Shown here: positions 24,642 through 32,108 of the stretch, in pieces
How the letters are laid out: the number at the start of each line of letters is the position of its first letter
Numbering within the stretch: the stretch's first letter is position 1
Assembly (NCBI GenBank): GCA_963850995.1
Contig: CAWKNQ010000004.1
Location: 186,001-250,000 of the forward strand
DNA: 64,000 nt
Direction of reading: 5' to 3'
From: Gaiellasilicea sp963850995
GTDB taxonomy: Bacteria; Actinomycetota; Thermoleophilia; Gaiellales; Gaiellaceae
Made by a program: the position numbers and the translations under genes
The notes under the pieces: generated by a model
What the model was told of the DNA's origin: nothing
The model's input: the letters and a program-made list of their open reading frames with translations, nothing else
The model's database searches: none

Positions 24642-27600
24642 TCGACCGCCTCCACACGGCCGGGCGCCGGGCCGGAGAACGCGCGCCTGGTCGTCAGCAG
24701 CACGAGCATCACGGCGGCGGCGACGTAGATCGCGACCGCCGCGGCGACGACGAGCCCGTCGACGTCGAGCACGAGGGGCGGCTGCGCGGCGGTCGCGCGC
24801 GCCGTCAATCCGACGAGATCGGTGACGACGGCGGCGAGCGCGATCCCTGCCAGGGCACCGGCGAGCAAGCCGGCGACCGCAACGGTGATCGCGCGAAGCC
24901 GGACGACGCGTCGCAGCAACGCGGGCGCCGCGCCCTGGGCTTCCAGGTCGAAGAGCTCGCCGCGCTCGTCGCGGAGATCGCCGAGGACCGTGAGCAGGAT
25001 CCCGGCGAGCGCCAAACCGAGCGCGACGGTGGCGGCAATCGCGAGCGCGAGCAGGGTCCCGTGCGCGATCGGGTCACGGCGCGCGTCGGCCTCGAGCGCG
25101 TGGCGCGACTGGATTTCGAGCACGTTGAACGGTTTCGCGGCGAGCGCGCGATCGACCTCGTCGCGGCGGCTCGGCTCCCCCAGACGGAGCCAGACTTCGT
25201 TCAGGCGCGCGGCCCCCGGCCGCTCGACGTTCACGGCAGCCGCGAGCGCAGCACCGTCTCCGACCACGGCCTGGCCGTCGACGCCGGGCAGCCTGCGCAC
25301 CGTCCCGACGACGCGCACGGCAACCCGTTCGCCTGCGATCTGAAGCGGCAGCAGCCCGGTCGCGTCGGCAGCGGCCGCCAGCCGCGGGGTCACGAGCACC
25401 GGCACGGGCTCGCGATCGGTCGGCTGGCGCGGTCGAAGGCGCGTCGTGACTGCGTTCGTGAGCGTGTAGCGAACGGTGCGGCCGTCGAGCCTCGCGCCCC
25501 CGACGCCGATCCAGTCCTGCAGAAGCGCGGGTGGGAGCGGGAGCTCCACTACCCCCTCGAAGGCCGTGCCCGCGTCGGCCCCGCGCTCCTGCAGCCGCGT
25601 GTTCGCCTCGATCGCGATGCCCGCCAGCCTCCCGCCGCGGGCCTGGCGGGGGATCGGCGCGCCGAGCTCGGCCCGCCAGAACCGCCCGGTCCGGCTCTCG
25701 ATCTCCGCGAACACCCGCACCCTCTCGTTCTGCACCGGCGAGCCGAGCCGGACGAGGCTCTCCGGCAGCCGCGGCCCTCGGGTTCCGGGCGCGACCGCGA
25801 TTCTGCGTGAGAGCTCCTCGCGCGAGGCGGGAATGTCGTCGTCCCGCCAGCCGTGCAGCTGCGGCAGAACGGTGGGCGGCAGGCCGAGCAGGGTGATCCC
25901 GCTCTCACCCTCGAGCCGCCCCACGCCTCCGGTCAGCCGGAGCACGGGCGCGACCTCGACGCCGGGCAGCTCGCCGAACCGCTCGAAGGAGACAGCGTCC
26001 TGAACCGGGATCAGCCGCCGCAGGTCTTCCCGGACGACGTAGTCGAGCGGCACGCGGTGCGCCGCCTGGTCGCGCTCGCCGCGCGCAAGCGTCGCACGGT
26101 AGCTCTCCGCGAACAGCGCAAGGCCGAAGCTGACGACGAGAAACGCGGTCGCGACGACGGCGTAGCCCGGGTTGCGGGCGAGCGAGAGCGATGCGAGCCG
26201 GAGGCCGAGCGAGCGTCCCCGCGCGAGCCGCTCGACGAGGCGCAGGGCAGGCGGCAGCAGCCGCGCGACCAGGACGGCCGCGGCGAAGGTGATCAGCGCC
26301 GGCAAGAGGAGGTTGAGGTCGCCGCGCTCGCCGCCGCGGGCGAGCTCGAGCGCGACGAGGCCGACGGCGGCGAGCGCAGCAGCGTCGAGGAGGCCGAATC
26401 TCGAACCGGAGGCACGAACGGTCACCGCTCCGACGAGGATCGCGGTCGCGGCGGCGGCGACGAGCAGCGCGAGCCCGATTCCCTCGGGCGACAGCACGCT
26501 GCGAGCGAGCACGTCGGCCACCGGCGACCCGGCACGCTCGGCGACGATCGCTCCCATGATCGCGGCGACGGCCAGCCCGATCGCGGTTCCCGCGAGCGCG
26601 AGCGCACCGGCCTCGGCGATCGTCACCCACGCGAGCTGCCAGCCGCGGGCGCCGTACCAGGCGAGGCGGCGGCGGGCCGCCGCGAGATCGGTTCGCAGCG
26701 TCATCGCCGCCAGGAGCGCGAATGCGAACAGGAGCGCCGCGGCTTCGCCGCCGACGATGCCGAGCCGGCGGCCGGCTGCCCGGCTCGTCGACTGCGCCTC
26801 GCGCAGCTGCTCGACCGGAGCGATCAGGTCGAAGCTCGACGAGACCGCCTGCAGCTCGGACCGGCCTCTGGCGACCCCGCCGGCGAGGCCGTCCACCTCC
26901 CAGAGCCGCGGCCGGCCTGCCTCGAGCGGCGCGACCCAGGCGTAGCTGCGATAGAAGGTGTCGAGCGCCGGCAGCCCCGCCAGGGTCTCAACGCCCTCGG
27001 CGAGGAAGAGCGGCGCCGGCGGCGGCCGGTGGTACCCCGCCGCGCGAGCGATGACCGGGCTCACCTCCGCGTCCTCCAGCGCGTTGTCGGTCGGCGCCAG
27101 GAAGTCGCCGAAGAGGGCGCGGTCGTTCAGCACTGCCTCCCCGACCTCGACCAGGCGGATGCCCGCGGGCTGAGGCAGCCTGCCCTCTCCCCGTAGCCGC
27201 AGCACCTCGCAGCGCTCCGGCGTGCACCGGCGCGGCAGCCGGCCGGAGCGAAGGGTGACCCGCTCGCCGAGCCGCTCAACCCCGCCGAGCCCGGCGAAGC
27301 TGCCCGCGATCGTGCTCTCCCGGAAGAGGACGAGCGCCGTGGCGTCCTCGGCGACCGCATGCCGCAGCGCAGCACGGGCACGTCGCTCGAGCGCGGGCTG
27401 CGGCTCGTCGCTCTGGCCCGGCACGCCGAACCAGACCGCGCGCACCGAGCGCTCACCGTCCGGAATCCGCTCGATCGCCTGCGCAACCGCCCGGTCCTGC
27501 GCGACGACGACCCCGGCGCGGCCGCCGAGCAGCACCGCCGCACCCGCGGCGATCCCGAGCACGACGAGGAGCACCGCAGCGCTGCGCCGGCCAAGCCGGG

Positions 27601-27646
27601 CCCGAACGAGCCGGAGCGGGTAGAGCGCCGCGCGCACCGCCTTCAC
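24638..27646 (-). CDS. Giant FtsX-like ABC permease
   Basis: 1002 aa from GTG 27646. Hydrophobic segments: an N-terminal one (about 22-44), clusters around 300-330, 340-372, 388-412, 420-450, a second half helix near 500-520, and three near 855-990. Two large extracytoplasmic regions (about 45-290 and 540-840) lie between, the layout of MacB/FtsX permeases with duplicated FtsX halves. Such proteins move no substrate through a channel but use ATP to transmit motion outward, often for lipoproteins, peptides or signals. It is coupled on both sides (GTGA) to the YbdK ligase and the double ATPase. The substrate is unknown. Confidence 0.82.
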   Translation of the reverse strand: MKAVRAALYPLRLVRARLGRRSAAVLLVVLGIAAGAAVLLGGRAGVVVAQDRAVAQAIERIPDGERSVRAVWFGVPGQSDEPQPALERRARAALRHAVAEDATALVLFRESTIAGSFAGLGGVERLGERVTLRSGRLPRRCTPERCEVLRLRGEGRLPQPAGIRLVEVGEAVLNDRALFGDFLAPTDNALEDAEVSPVIARAAGYHRPPPAPLFLAEGVETLAGLPALDTFYRSYAWVAPLEAGRPRLWEVDGLAGGVARGRSELQAVSSSFDLIAPVEQLREAQSTSRAAGRRLGIVGGEAAALLFAFALLAAMTLRTDLAAARRRLAWYGARGWQLAWVTIAEAGALALAGTAIGLAVAAIMGAIVAERAGSPVADVLARSVLSPEGIGLALLVAAAATAILVGAVTVRASGSRFGLLDAAALAAVGLVALELARGGERGDLNLLLPALITFAAAVLVARLLPPALRLVERLARGRSLGLRLASLSLARNPGYAVVATAFLVVSFGLALFAESYRATLARGERDQAAHRVPLDYVVREDLRRLIPVQDAVSFERFGELPGVEVAPVLRLTGGVGRLEGESGITLLGLPPTVLPQLHGWRDDDIPASREELSRRIAVAPGTRGPRLPESLVRLGSPVQNERVRVFAEIESRTGRFWRAELGAPIPRQARGGRLAGIAIEANTRLQERGADAGTAFEGVVELPLPPALLQDWIGVGGARLDGRTVRYTLTNAVTTRLRPRQPTDREPVPVLVTPRLAAAADATGLLPLQIAGERVAVRVVGTVRRLPGVDGQAVVGDGAALAAAVNVERPGAARLNEVWLRLGEPSRRDEVDRALAAKPFNVLEIQSRHALEADARRDPIAHGTLLALAIAATVALGLALAGILLTVLGDLRDERGELFDLEAQGAAPALLRRVVRLRAITVAVAGLLAGALAGIALAAVVTDLVGLTARATAAQPPLVLDVDGLVVAAAVAIYVAAAVMLVLLTTRRAFSGPAPGRVEAVE

Positions 27647-28623
27647 GAGAGAGCCACCAGCTCGGCGGCGGCCGCGGCGAGCCCGTCACTACGCCCGGTC
27701 TCGAGCTGCCGCAGCGCCTCGACCGGCGAGCGCAGCTCCTCGACGAGCTCCCAGGTGCCGAGCTCACGCGCCGCCGGCTCGACGAGTGCGAGCAGGTCTT
27801 CGACCGGAGCGATCCCGGCCGCCGCGTCGGCGCGGTCGGCGAGATAGCGCTCACGCGAGCGCGGCGCGGGCGGCGGTGGCGCCGCGCAGAACGCCTGGAT
27901 CAGCGCGGCGAGCGCTGCTGCGCGGTCGATGCTCGTCGGTTGGTCGGCGATCCTGACCTCGAGCGTGCCGAAGCGCGGATGGGGCCGCGCGTCCCACCAG
28001 CTCCTCGTGTAGTCGAGGCCCGTCGCCGCGATCGCCGCTTCCCACTCCTCCTGCGAGGTCAGCAGGGGAGGCTCGCCGGCGCGCGGCAGCTCGAGCAGGC
28101 GCGCCGCGCGGGCCGAGAGCGCTCCGTCCGACTCACCGCCCAGGAACGGCGAGTTGAGCGAGAGCGCGAGCACGGCTGGGAGCCACGGGACGAGCGCCGC
28201 GAGCGTCGCGAGGCAGGCCTCGAAGCTCTCCATCCCCACGTGGACGTGGAGGCCGCAGACGAGCTGGCGCCGCGCACCGGGCCCGAGCTCCTCGAGCATC
28301 TTCCGGTACCTGGGCTCCTGCACGATCTGCTGCTCCTCCGGTCGGGAGAACGGGTGCGAGCCGCTCGCCGCCACCGCCAGGCCCTCGCGCGCGGCGGACT
28401 CGCGGACGACGCCGCGGAGCCGGTGGAGCTCGGCGCGAGCATCGTCGACCGTCTCGGAGACGGGCGTGTTCGTCTCGACGAGACAGGAGAAGAGCTCCGT
28501 CTTCAGCCCTTCCGGGCCCAGCAACCGCTCGACGCCGGCCGCCAGCTCGAATGTCGTCGGGTCGAGGAGCAGCAGCTCCTCCTCCACCCCGATCGTCAGC
28601 GAGCGGCCGAAGTTACCGTCCAC
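27643..28623 (-). CDS. YbdK-type carboxylate-amine ligase (GCS2 family)
   Basis: 326 aa from GTG 28623. GCS2 family hallmarks: TIGVEEELLLLDPTTFEL at the N-terminus (Glu-rich metal/ATP site), then AASGSHPFSRPEEQQIVQEP, GLHVHVGMESFEACL (HVHVG) and PHPRFGTLEVRIADQPTSI. Relatives ligate glutamate to cysteine or other amines with ATP. The C-terminus is shorter than the usual 370 aa. It is coupled to the FtsX-like permease, so ligase product and transporter may be linked. True gamma-glutamylcysteine synthesis is not assured, because E. coli YbdK is only weakly active. Confidence 0.82.
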   Translation of the reverse strand: MDGNFGRSLTIGVEEELLLLDPTTFELAAGVERLLGPEGLKTELFSCLVETNTPVSETVDDARAELHRLRGVVRESAAREGLAVAASGSHPFSRPEEQQIVQEPRYRKMLEELGPGARRQLVCGLHVHVGMESFEACLATLAALVPWLPAVLALSLNSPFLGGESDGALSARAARLLELPRAGEPPLLTSQEEWEAAIAATGLDYTRSWWDARPHPRFGTLEVRIADQPTSIDRAAALAALIQAFCAAPPPPAPRSRERYLADRADAAAGIAPVEDLLALVEPAARELGTWELVEELRSPVEALRQLETGRSDGLAAAAAELVALS

Positions 28624-28981
28624 GGACTGCGTGGACGGGACGACCTGCAGCCTCCCACGCGTAGTAGGACGCGCTCGGTCCGAAGCCGCGCTCGTACGGG
28701 ACGATGCGCGGGTTCCGGCCGACCTCCTTCGCGCGCTGCGCGTGCCAAAGCAGGTTCGGGTCGTCGCTCTCCTCCCAGACGAGGACGAGGTGGGCCGCGG
28801 TCATGAAGTCGGCGACGAACGAGCAGCCGTTGGCCGGACACGGGAAGGGGTCGGTGCGGACGCAGAACCAGCCGGTGTGATCGTCCTCGGGGTCGGTGCT
28901 CCAGAGCTGCTCGTCCTCCTCGAGCAGCTCCTCGTCGACTTCGAACACCAGTGATCCGCGCCGCGGCTCGTGCTCCTCCAC
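28613..28981 (-). CDS. Uncharacterised acidic protein with a C2H2-like finger
   Basis: 122 aa from GTG 28981. No family recognised. The N-terminus is very acidic (EVDEELLEEDEQLW), and the middle has CPANGCSFVADFMTAAH followed by a further His 16 residues on (NLLWH), spacing like a C2H2 zinc finger. The C-terminus is aromatic (SASYYAWEAAG). It overlaps the YbdK start by 11 bases and opens the operon. No signal or membrane segment. A zinc-binding structural or regulatory role is only an inference. Confidence 0.6.
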   Translation of the reverse strand: MEEHEPRRGSLVFEVDEELLEEDEQLWSTDPEDDHTGWFCVRTDPFPCPANGCSFVADFMTAAHLVLVWEESDDPNLLWHAQRAKEVGRNPRIVPYERGFGPSASYYAWEAAGRPVHAVRGR

Positions 28982-29041
28982 GGAGCAAGGTTAGACGTCT
29001 GGGGGTGTCGTCCGGTCGGCGATCGCAGTCACAATGGTCAC

Positions 29042-30178
29042 ATGGGCGAGCGCGACGTCGCGATCGTGCTCTCGGGCGGCGGCATGAACGGCGTCCTGCT
29101 CGAGCTGGGCTTCCTGAAGAGGCTGCGCGCCAGCTCGCTCTGGCCCCGCGTCGCGCGCATCTACGGAACCTCGGCGGGAGCCCTCACGGGGACCATGGCG
29201 GCACTCGACCGGCTCGACGAGATGGAGAGCTTCCTGCTCGACCTCCAGCCCGCGGACGTCTTCCGCCCGCAGCGCCTCTGGCGGCTGCCGCTGAACGGCC
29301 TGCACGAGTACGCGCTGCCGGCGACGATCGCCGAGCGCCTGGTCGACCCGCTCGAGCTCGCGCAGGGTCTCGCCGCCGCGCCGGTCGAGGTCGTCATCTA
29401 CGTCACTGACGTGTCGGACGACGACGGCTCCGGCTCGTTCGAGCTCGCCTATTCGTCGCACCGGACTCCGCCGGAGACGCTCGCGCAGGCAATGCTCGCC
29501 TCGGCGGCGATCAGCGCGCTGGTCCTCCCGCTCCCGGTCGGGGACCGGATCGCGACCGACGGCGGCTGGGTCCGCAACTTCCCGCTCGGCGACGCCCTCG
29601 AGGCCCCGGACGTCTCACTCGTGGTCGGCTTCCGCTACGTGCCGCGCTACCCACGGGTCGGCGTGGCCGCGCTCTCCCGCATGCGCCAGCGTCTCAACCG
29701 CTTCCGCGCCGTGCCGCCGGTCCGCGCCTTCATCGCCGAGCTGGACGAGGCGGAGGCCCGCCAGCTCCGGGGCGAGCCCGTGCACCTGGGCGACATGGTG
29801 ATCCGCCTGATGCGGGTCGCGATCCAGAGCAACACCGCGCTCGAGGAGCGGCTGGCGGACGAGCGCGACGAGGCGATCCGCGAGCTCGACGCGCTGCGTG
29901 CGGACGTCATGCAGATCGTCTCCGAGCACGCACGCCCGGGCCGCAGGACGCGTGCGGCACGGGCCGTGGAAGCCCGCTTCGGCCGCACTGCGCTGCCGCG
30001 GCGCGTCGAGCGGATCACCGTGCGCGGCTCGAGTGGCGCGGAGAGCCTCGACCCGGGCCTCCGCAGCCAGCGCGAGTGGTCGTCCGAGGCGAAGCGAGCG
30101 CTGATCGAGCGCGGCTGGGTAGCGGCCGACATGGAGCTCACCCGGCACGGCGTCGACCGGGCCGAGCAGGCCTCGTAG
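29042..30178 (+). CDS. Patatin-like phospholipase
   Basis: 378 aa from ATG 29042. The patatin elements are all present: oxyanion loop SGGGMNG (about 11-17), nucleophile elbow GTSAG (Ser44) and the dyad Asp in DGGWVRN (Asp173). Lengths and spacing fit cytoplasmic patatin/RssA-like serine hydrolases that release fatty acids from lipids. The C-terminal ~130 residues (helical, Arg-rich, RLADERDEAIRELDALRADV) form an extension not usual in short patatins. It is divergent from the zinc-finger/YbdK operon with 60 bases between starts. Confidence 0.86.
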   Translation: MGERDVAIVLSGGGMNGVLLELGFLKRLRASSLWPRVARIYGTSAGALTGTMAALDRLDEMESFLLDLQPADVFRPQRLWRLPLNGLHEYALPATIAERLVDPLELAQGLAAAPVEVVIYVTDVSDDDGSGSFELAYSSHRTPPETLAQAMLASAAISALVLPLPVGDRIATDGGWVRNFPLGDALEAPDVSLVVGFRYVPRYPRVGVAALSRMRQRLNRFRAVPPVRAFIAELDEAEARQLRGEPVHLGDMVIRLMRVAIQSNTALEERLADERDEAIRELDALRADVMQIVSEHARPGRRTRAARAVEARFGRTALPRRVERITVRGSSGAESLDPGLRSQREWSSEAKRALIERGWVAADMELTRHGVDRAEQAS

Positions 30179-30188
30179 CTCGAGCCGA

Positions 30189-31382
30189 CTAGCCCTGAGG
30201 CGATGCGGGTTGACGGCCGAGCGTGACTTCGACCGTCATCGGCTTGCTGCCGCGGTAGATCTCGACCTCGACGGTGTCGCCGGGCTTGTGATCCTGCAGC
30301 TCGTCGCGCAGTTCCTCGAGCGAGCCGACGCGCCTGCCGTCGACCGCGACGATGACGTCGCCGCCGAGCGTGTAGCTCTCCCCGGCGACCACGGTGGTGT
30401 CCGTGCCGGCCTCGAGGCCTGCACGATCGGCGGCGGTGTCCGCGCTGACCGTCTCGACCAGAACGCCCGCGTCGACGGGCAGTCGGAAGGAGCGCGCCAG
30501 GTCCTCGGTGACGGTGCTGCCGCCGATGCCGAGGAACGCCCGGTCGACCTTGCCGGTCGCGACGAGCTGGGCGACGACGCCCTTGACCGTGTTCGACGGG
30601 ACTGCGAAGCCGATGCCGACGTTACCGGAGGAGCCCTGCGCCGGGGCGATCTGCGAGTTGACGCCGATCACCTGCGCCTGGGCGTTCAGGAGCGGGCCGC
30701 CGGAGTTGCCGCTGTTGATCTGCGCGTCGGTCTGGATCACGTGGTCGATCGGGTAGCCGTTGGGCGCGGTGATCGTGCGCTCCTGAACGGCGCTGACGAT
30801 GCCTGCGGTGGTCGTGCGGGCGAGACCGAAGGGGTTCCCGATCGCGACGACGGGATCGCCGACGCGGACGGCAGCAGAGTCGCCGAAGGCGAGCGGTGTC
30901 AGGCTGCGCGAGCTGGTCTCGACCCGGAGCACGGCGATGTCGGTGGACGGGTCACTGCCGACAAGTGTCGCGCGCAGCGTGTCCTGGTTCGAGAAGCTGA
31001 CCTCGATCTGGTCGGCGCCCTCGATCACGTGGTAGTTCGTAACGACGTGCCCGGCCTTGTCGATCACGAAGCCGGAGCCGAGTGCCTGTCCCGGCCCGCT
31101 GTCCGGAAGCCCGTACGGATCGAGGGAAGGGTTGTCGTCCGCGCCGGACGTCGAGGTGATCTGGACGACGCCGGGGGCGGCGCGTTCGTAGATCTCGCTG
31201 ACCGAGAGCCTGTTGTCGTCGGCGACCGGGGCGGCGGCCGGGGAGGAAGAGGCCGTCTGTACGACGGTGGTGCCGCCGTCCAGGCCGCCGACGAGCGCCA
31301 CGCCGCCGATCGCGATCAGACCGCCGAGGAGGGCGGCGGCGGTCAGTCCGGCGAGCGGGATCAGAATGGCGCGTCCGTTCAC
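30189..31382 (-). CDS. HtrA/DegP-type serine protease with PDZ domain
   Basis: 397 aa from GTG 31382. A single N-terminal membrane anchor (about 5-32) precedes a Ser/Ala-rich linker and the trypsin-like domain with the triad His118 (VVTNYHVIE), Asp148 (STDIAVLR) and Ser227 (NSGNSGGPL). A PDZ domain occupies about 295-385 (AFLGIGG, GGDVIVAVDGRRVGSLEELR). It acts outside the cytoplasmic membrane in protein quality control. Upstream, between it and the grx gene, lies an inverted repeat (31406-31433) that could bind a stress regulator. Confidence 0.9.
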   Translation of the reverse strand: MNGRAILIPLAGLTAAALLGGLIAIGGVALVGGLDGGTTVVQTASSSPAAAPVADDNRLSVSEIYERAAPGVVQITSTSGADDNPSLDPYGLPDSGPGQALGSGFVIDKAGHVVTNYHVIEGADQIEVSFSNQDTLRATLVGSDPSTDIAVLRVETSSRSLTPLAFGDSAAVRVGDPVVAIGNPFGLARTTTAGIVSAVQERTITAPNGYPIDHVIQTDAQINSGNSGGPLLNAQAQVIGVNSQIAPAQGSSGNVGIGFAVPSNTVKGVVAQLVATGKVDRAFLGIGGSTVTEDLARSFRLPVDAGVLVETVSADTAADRAGLEAGTDTTVVAGESYTLGGDVIVAVDGRRVGSLEELRDELQDHKPGDTVEVEIYRGSKPMTVEVTLGRQPASPQG

Positions 31383-31405
31383 GAAGGACCTTGTACCGAG
31401 GGGGT

Positions 31406-31433
31406 CTTAACGGGGCATAAGAACGCCGTTAAG
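31406..31433. promoter_or_regulatory. Inverted repeat upstream of htrA-like gene
   Basis: CTTAACGG (31406-31413) and CCGTTAAG (31426-31433) are 8-bp arms separated by 12 bases, 24 bases ahead of the protease start (minus strand). The less GC-rich interior (GCATAAGAAC) could hold a -10 region. Also close behind is the grx stop, so a terminator role is possible. Confidence 0.45.
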
Positions 31434-31458
31434 CGCGGGTTGCGGCCGTGTTCGGGGT

Positions 31459-31821
31459 TCAGTCGGCGCTGACGACGGCCGTCTTCTCGGCCCGCTCGCG
31501 CTCGGCGCCGAGCGCCTCGTCCAGCTTCTGCTCGAGCTCGCCGCTCGCATACAGCTCCTCGACGATGTCCGCGCCGCCGACGAGCTCGCCCTTGACGAAG
31601 ACCTGCGGGATCGTCGGCCAGCCGGACAACGCGGAGAGTTCCTCGCGGATCCGGGGGTCGGGCAGGACGTCGACCGCGGTGACCGGCGCTCCCGCTGCCC
31701 GCAGCGCGCGGAGCGCACGGTCCGAGTTGCCGCACATGACGAGCTGCGGCGTCCCCTTCATGAACAAGCTCACGGGCTCGTTCTCGATGATCTCCTTGAT
31801 CTGGTCGCTCAGCTCGCTCAT
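31459..31821 (-). CDS. Monothiol glutaredoxin, Grx4/GrxD type
   Basis: 120 aa from ATG 31821. The fold markers are clear: VSLFMKGTPQLVMCGNS, GWPTIPQVFVKGELVGGADIVEELY. The active site reads C-G-N-S where monothiol glutaredoxins have C-G-F-S; the single Cys and the TVP-like loop (WPTIPQVF) and GG-D motif for glutathione are kept. Family members bind a [2Fe-2S] cluster with BolA and take part in iron-sulfur trafficking. The bolA gene overlaps its start by 4 bases. A C-terminal tail of about 20 residues is extra. Confidence 0.88.
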   Translation of the reverse strand: MSELSDQIKEIIENEPVSLFMKGTPQLVMCGNSDRALRALRAAGAPVTAVDVLPDPRIREELSALSGWPTIPQVFVKGELVGGADIVEELYASGELEQKLDEALGAERERAEKTAVVSAD

Positions 31822-32054
31822 GCCAGTCCTCTCGTCTTGATCCGTAGCTCGTGGATCGACCCGTCCCCGAGCGGCGTCGCGAGTGCCTCGTAGACGAGCC
31901 GGTGCTGCTCGACGAGCGAGAGCCCGTCGAAGCGGCCGCTCGCGATCGTCACCTGAAAATGGTCGCCCCCGCCGGTGCGGTCCTCGACCGCGAGCTCGTT
32001 CGCGTCGGGAAAGGAGTCGCGCAGAAGCGACTCGAGCGTGCCGGCCAGCGCCAT
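31818..32054 (-). CDS. bolA: BolA-family protein
   Basis: 78 aa from ATG 32054. The BolA pattern is present: LESLLRDSFPDANELAVEDRTGGGDHFQVTIAS, then LSLVEQHRLVYEAL with the conserved HR/V-Y-x-A-L helix and the C-terminal strand IHELRIKT. It contains the HFQV histidine used for cluster ligation with monothiol glutaredoxin. Its stop overlaps the Grx start (ATGA), the arrangement expected for a BolA-Grx complex in the cytoplasm. Confidence 0.87.
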   Translation of the reverse strand: MALAGTLESLLRDSFPDANELAVEDRTGGGDHFQVTIASGRFDGLSLVEQHRLVYEALATPLGDGSIHELRIKTRGLA

Positions 32055-32108
32055 GCTCGCATCGTAGCCGTGGTGCAGCGGCGGGCCGGCGCAGCTAGCT
32101 TGTGCTTC

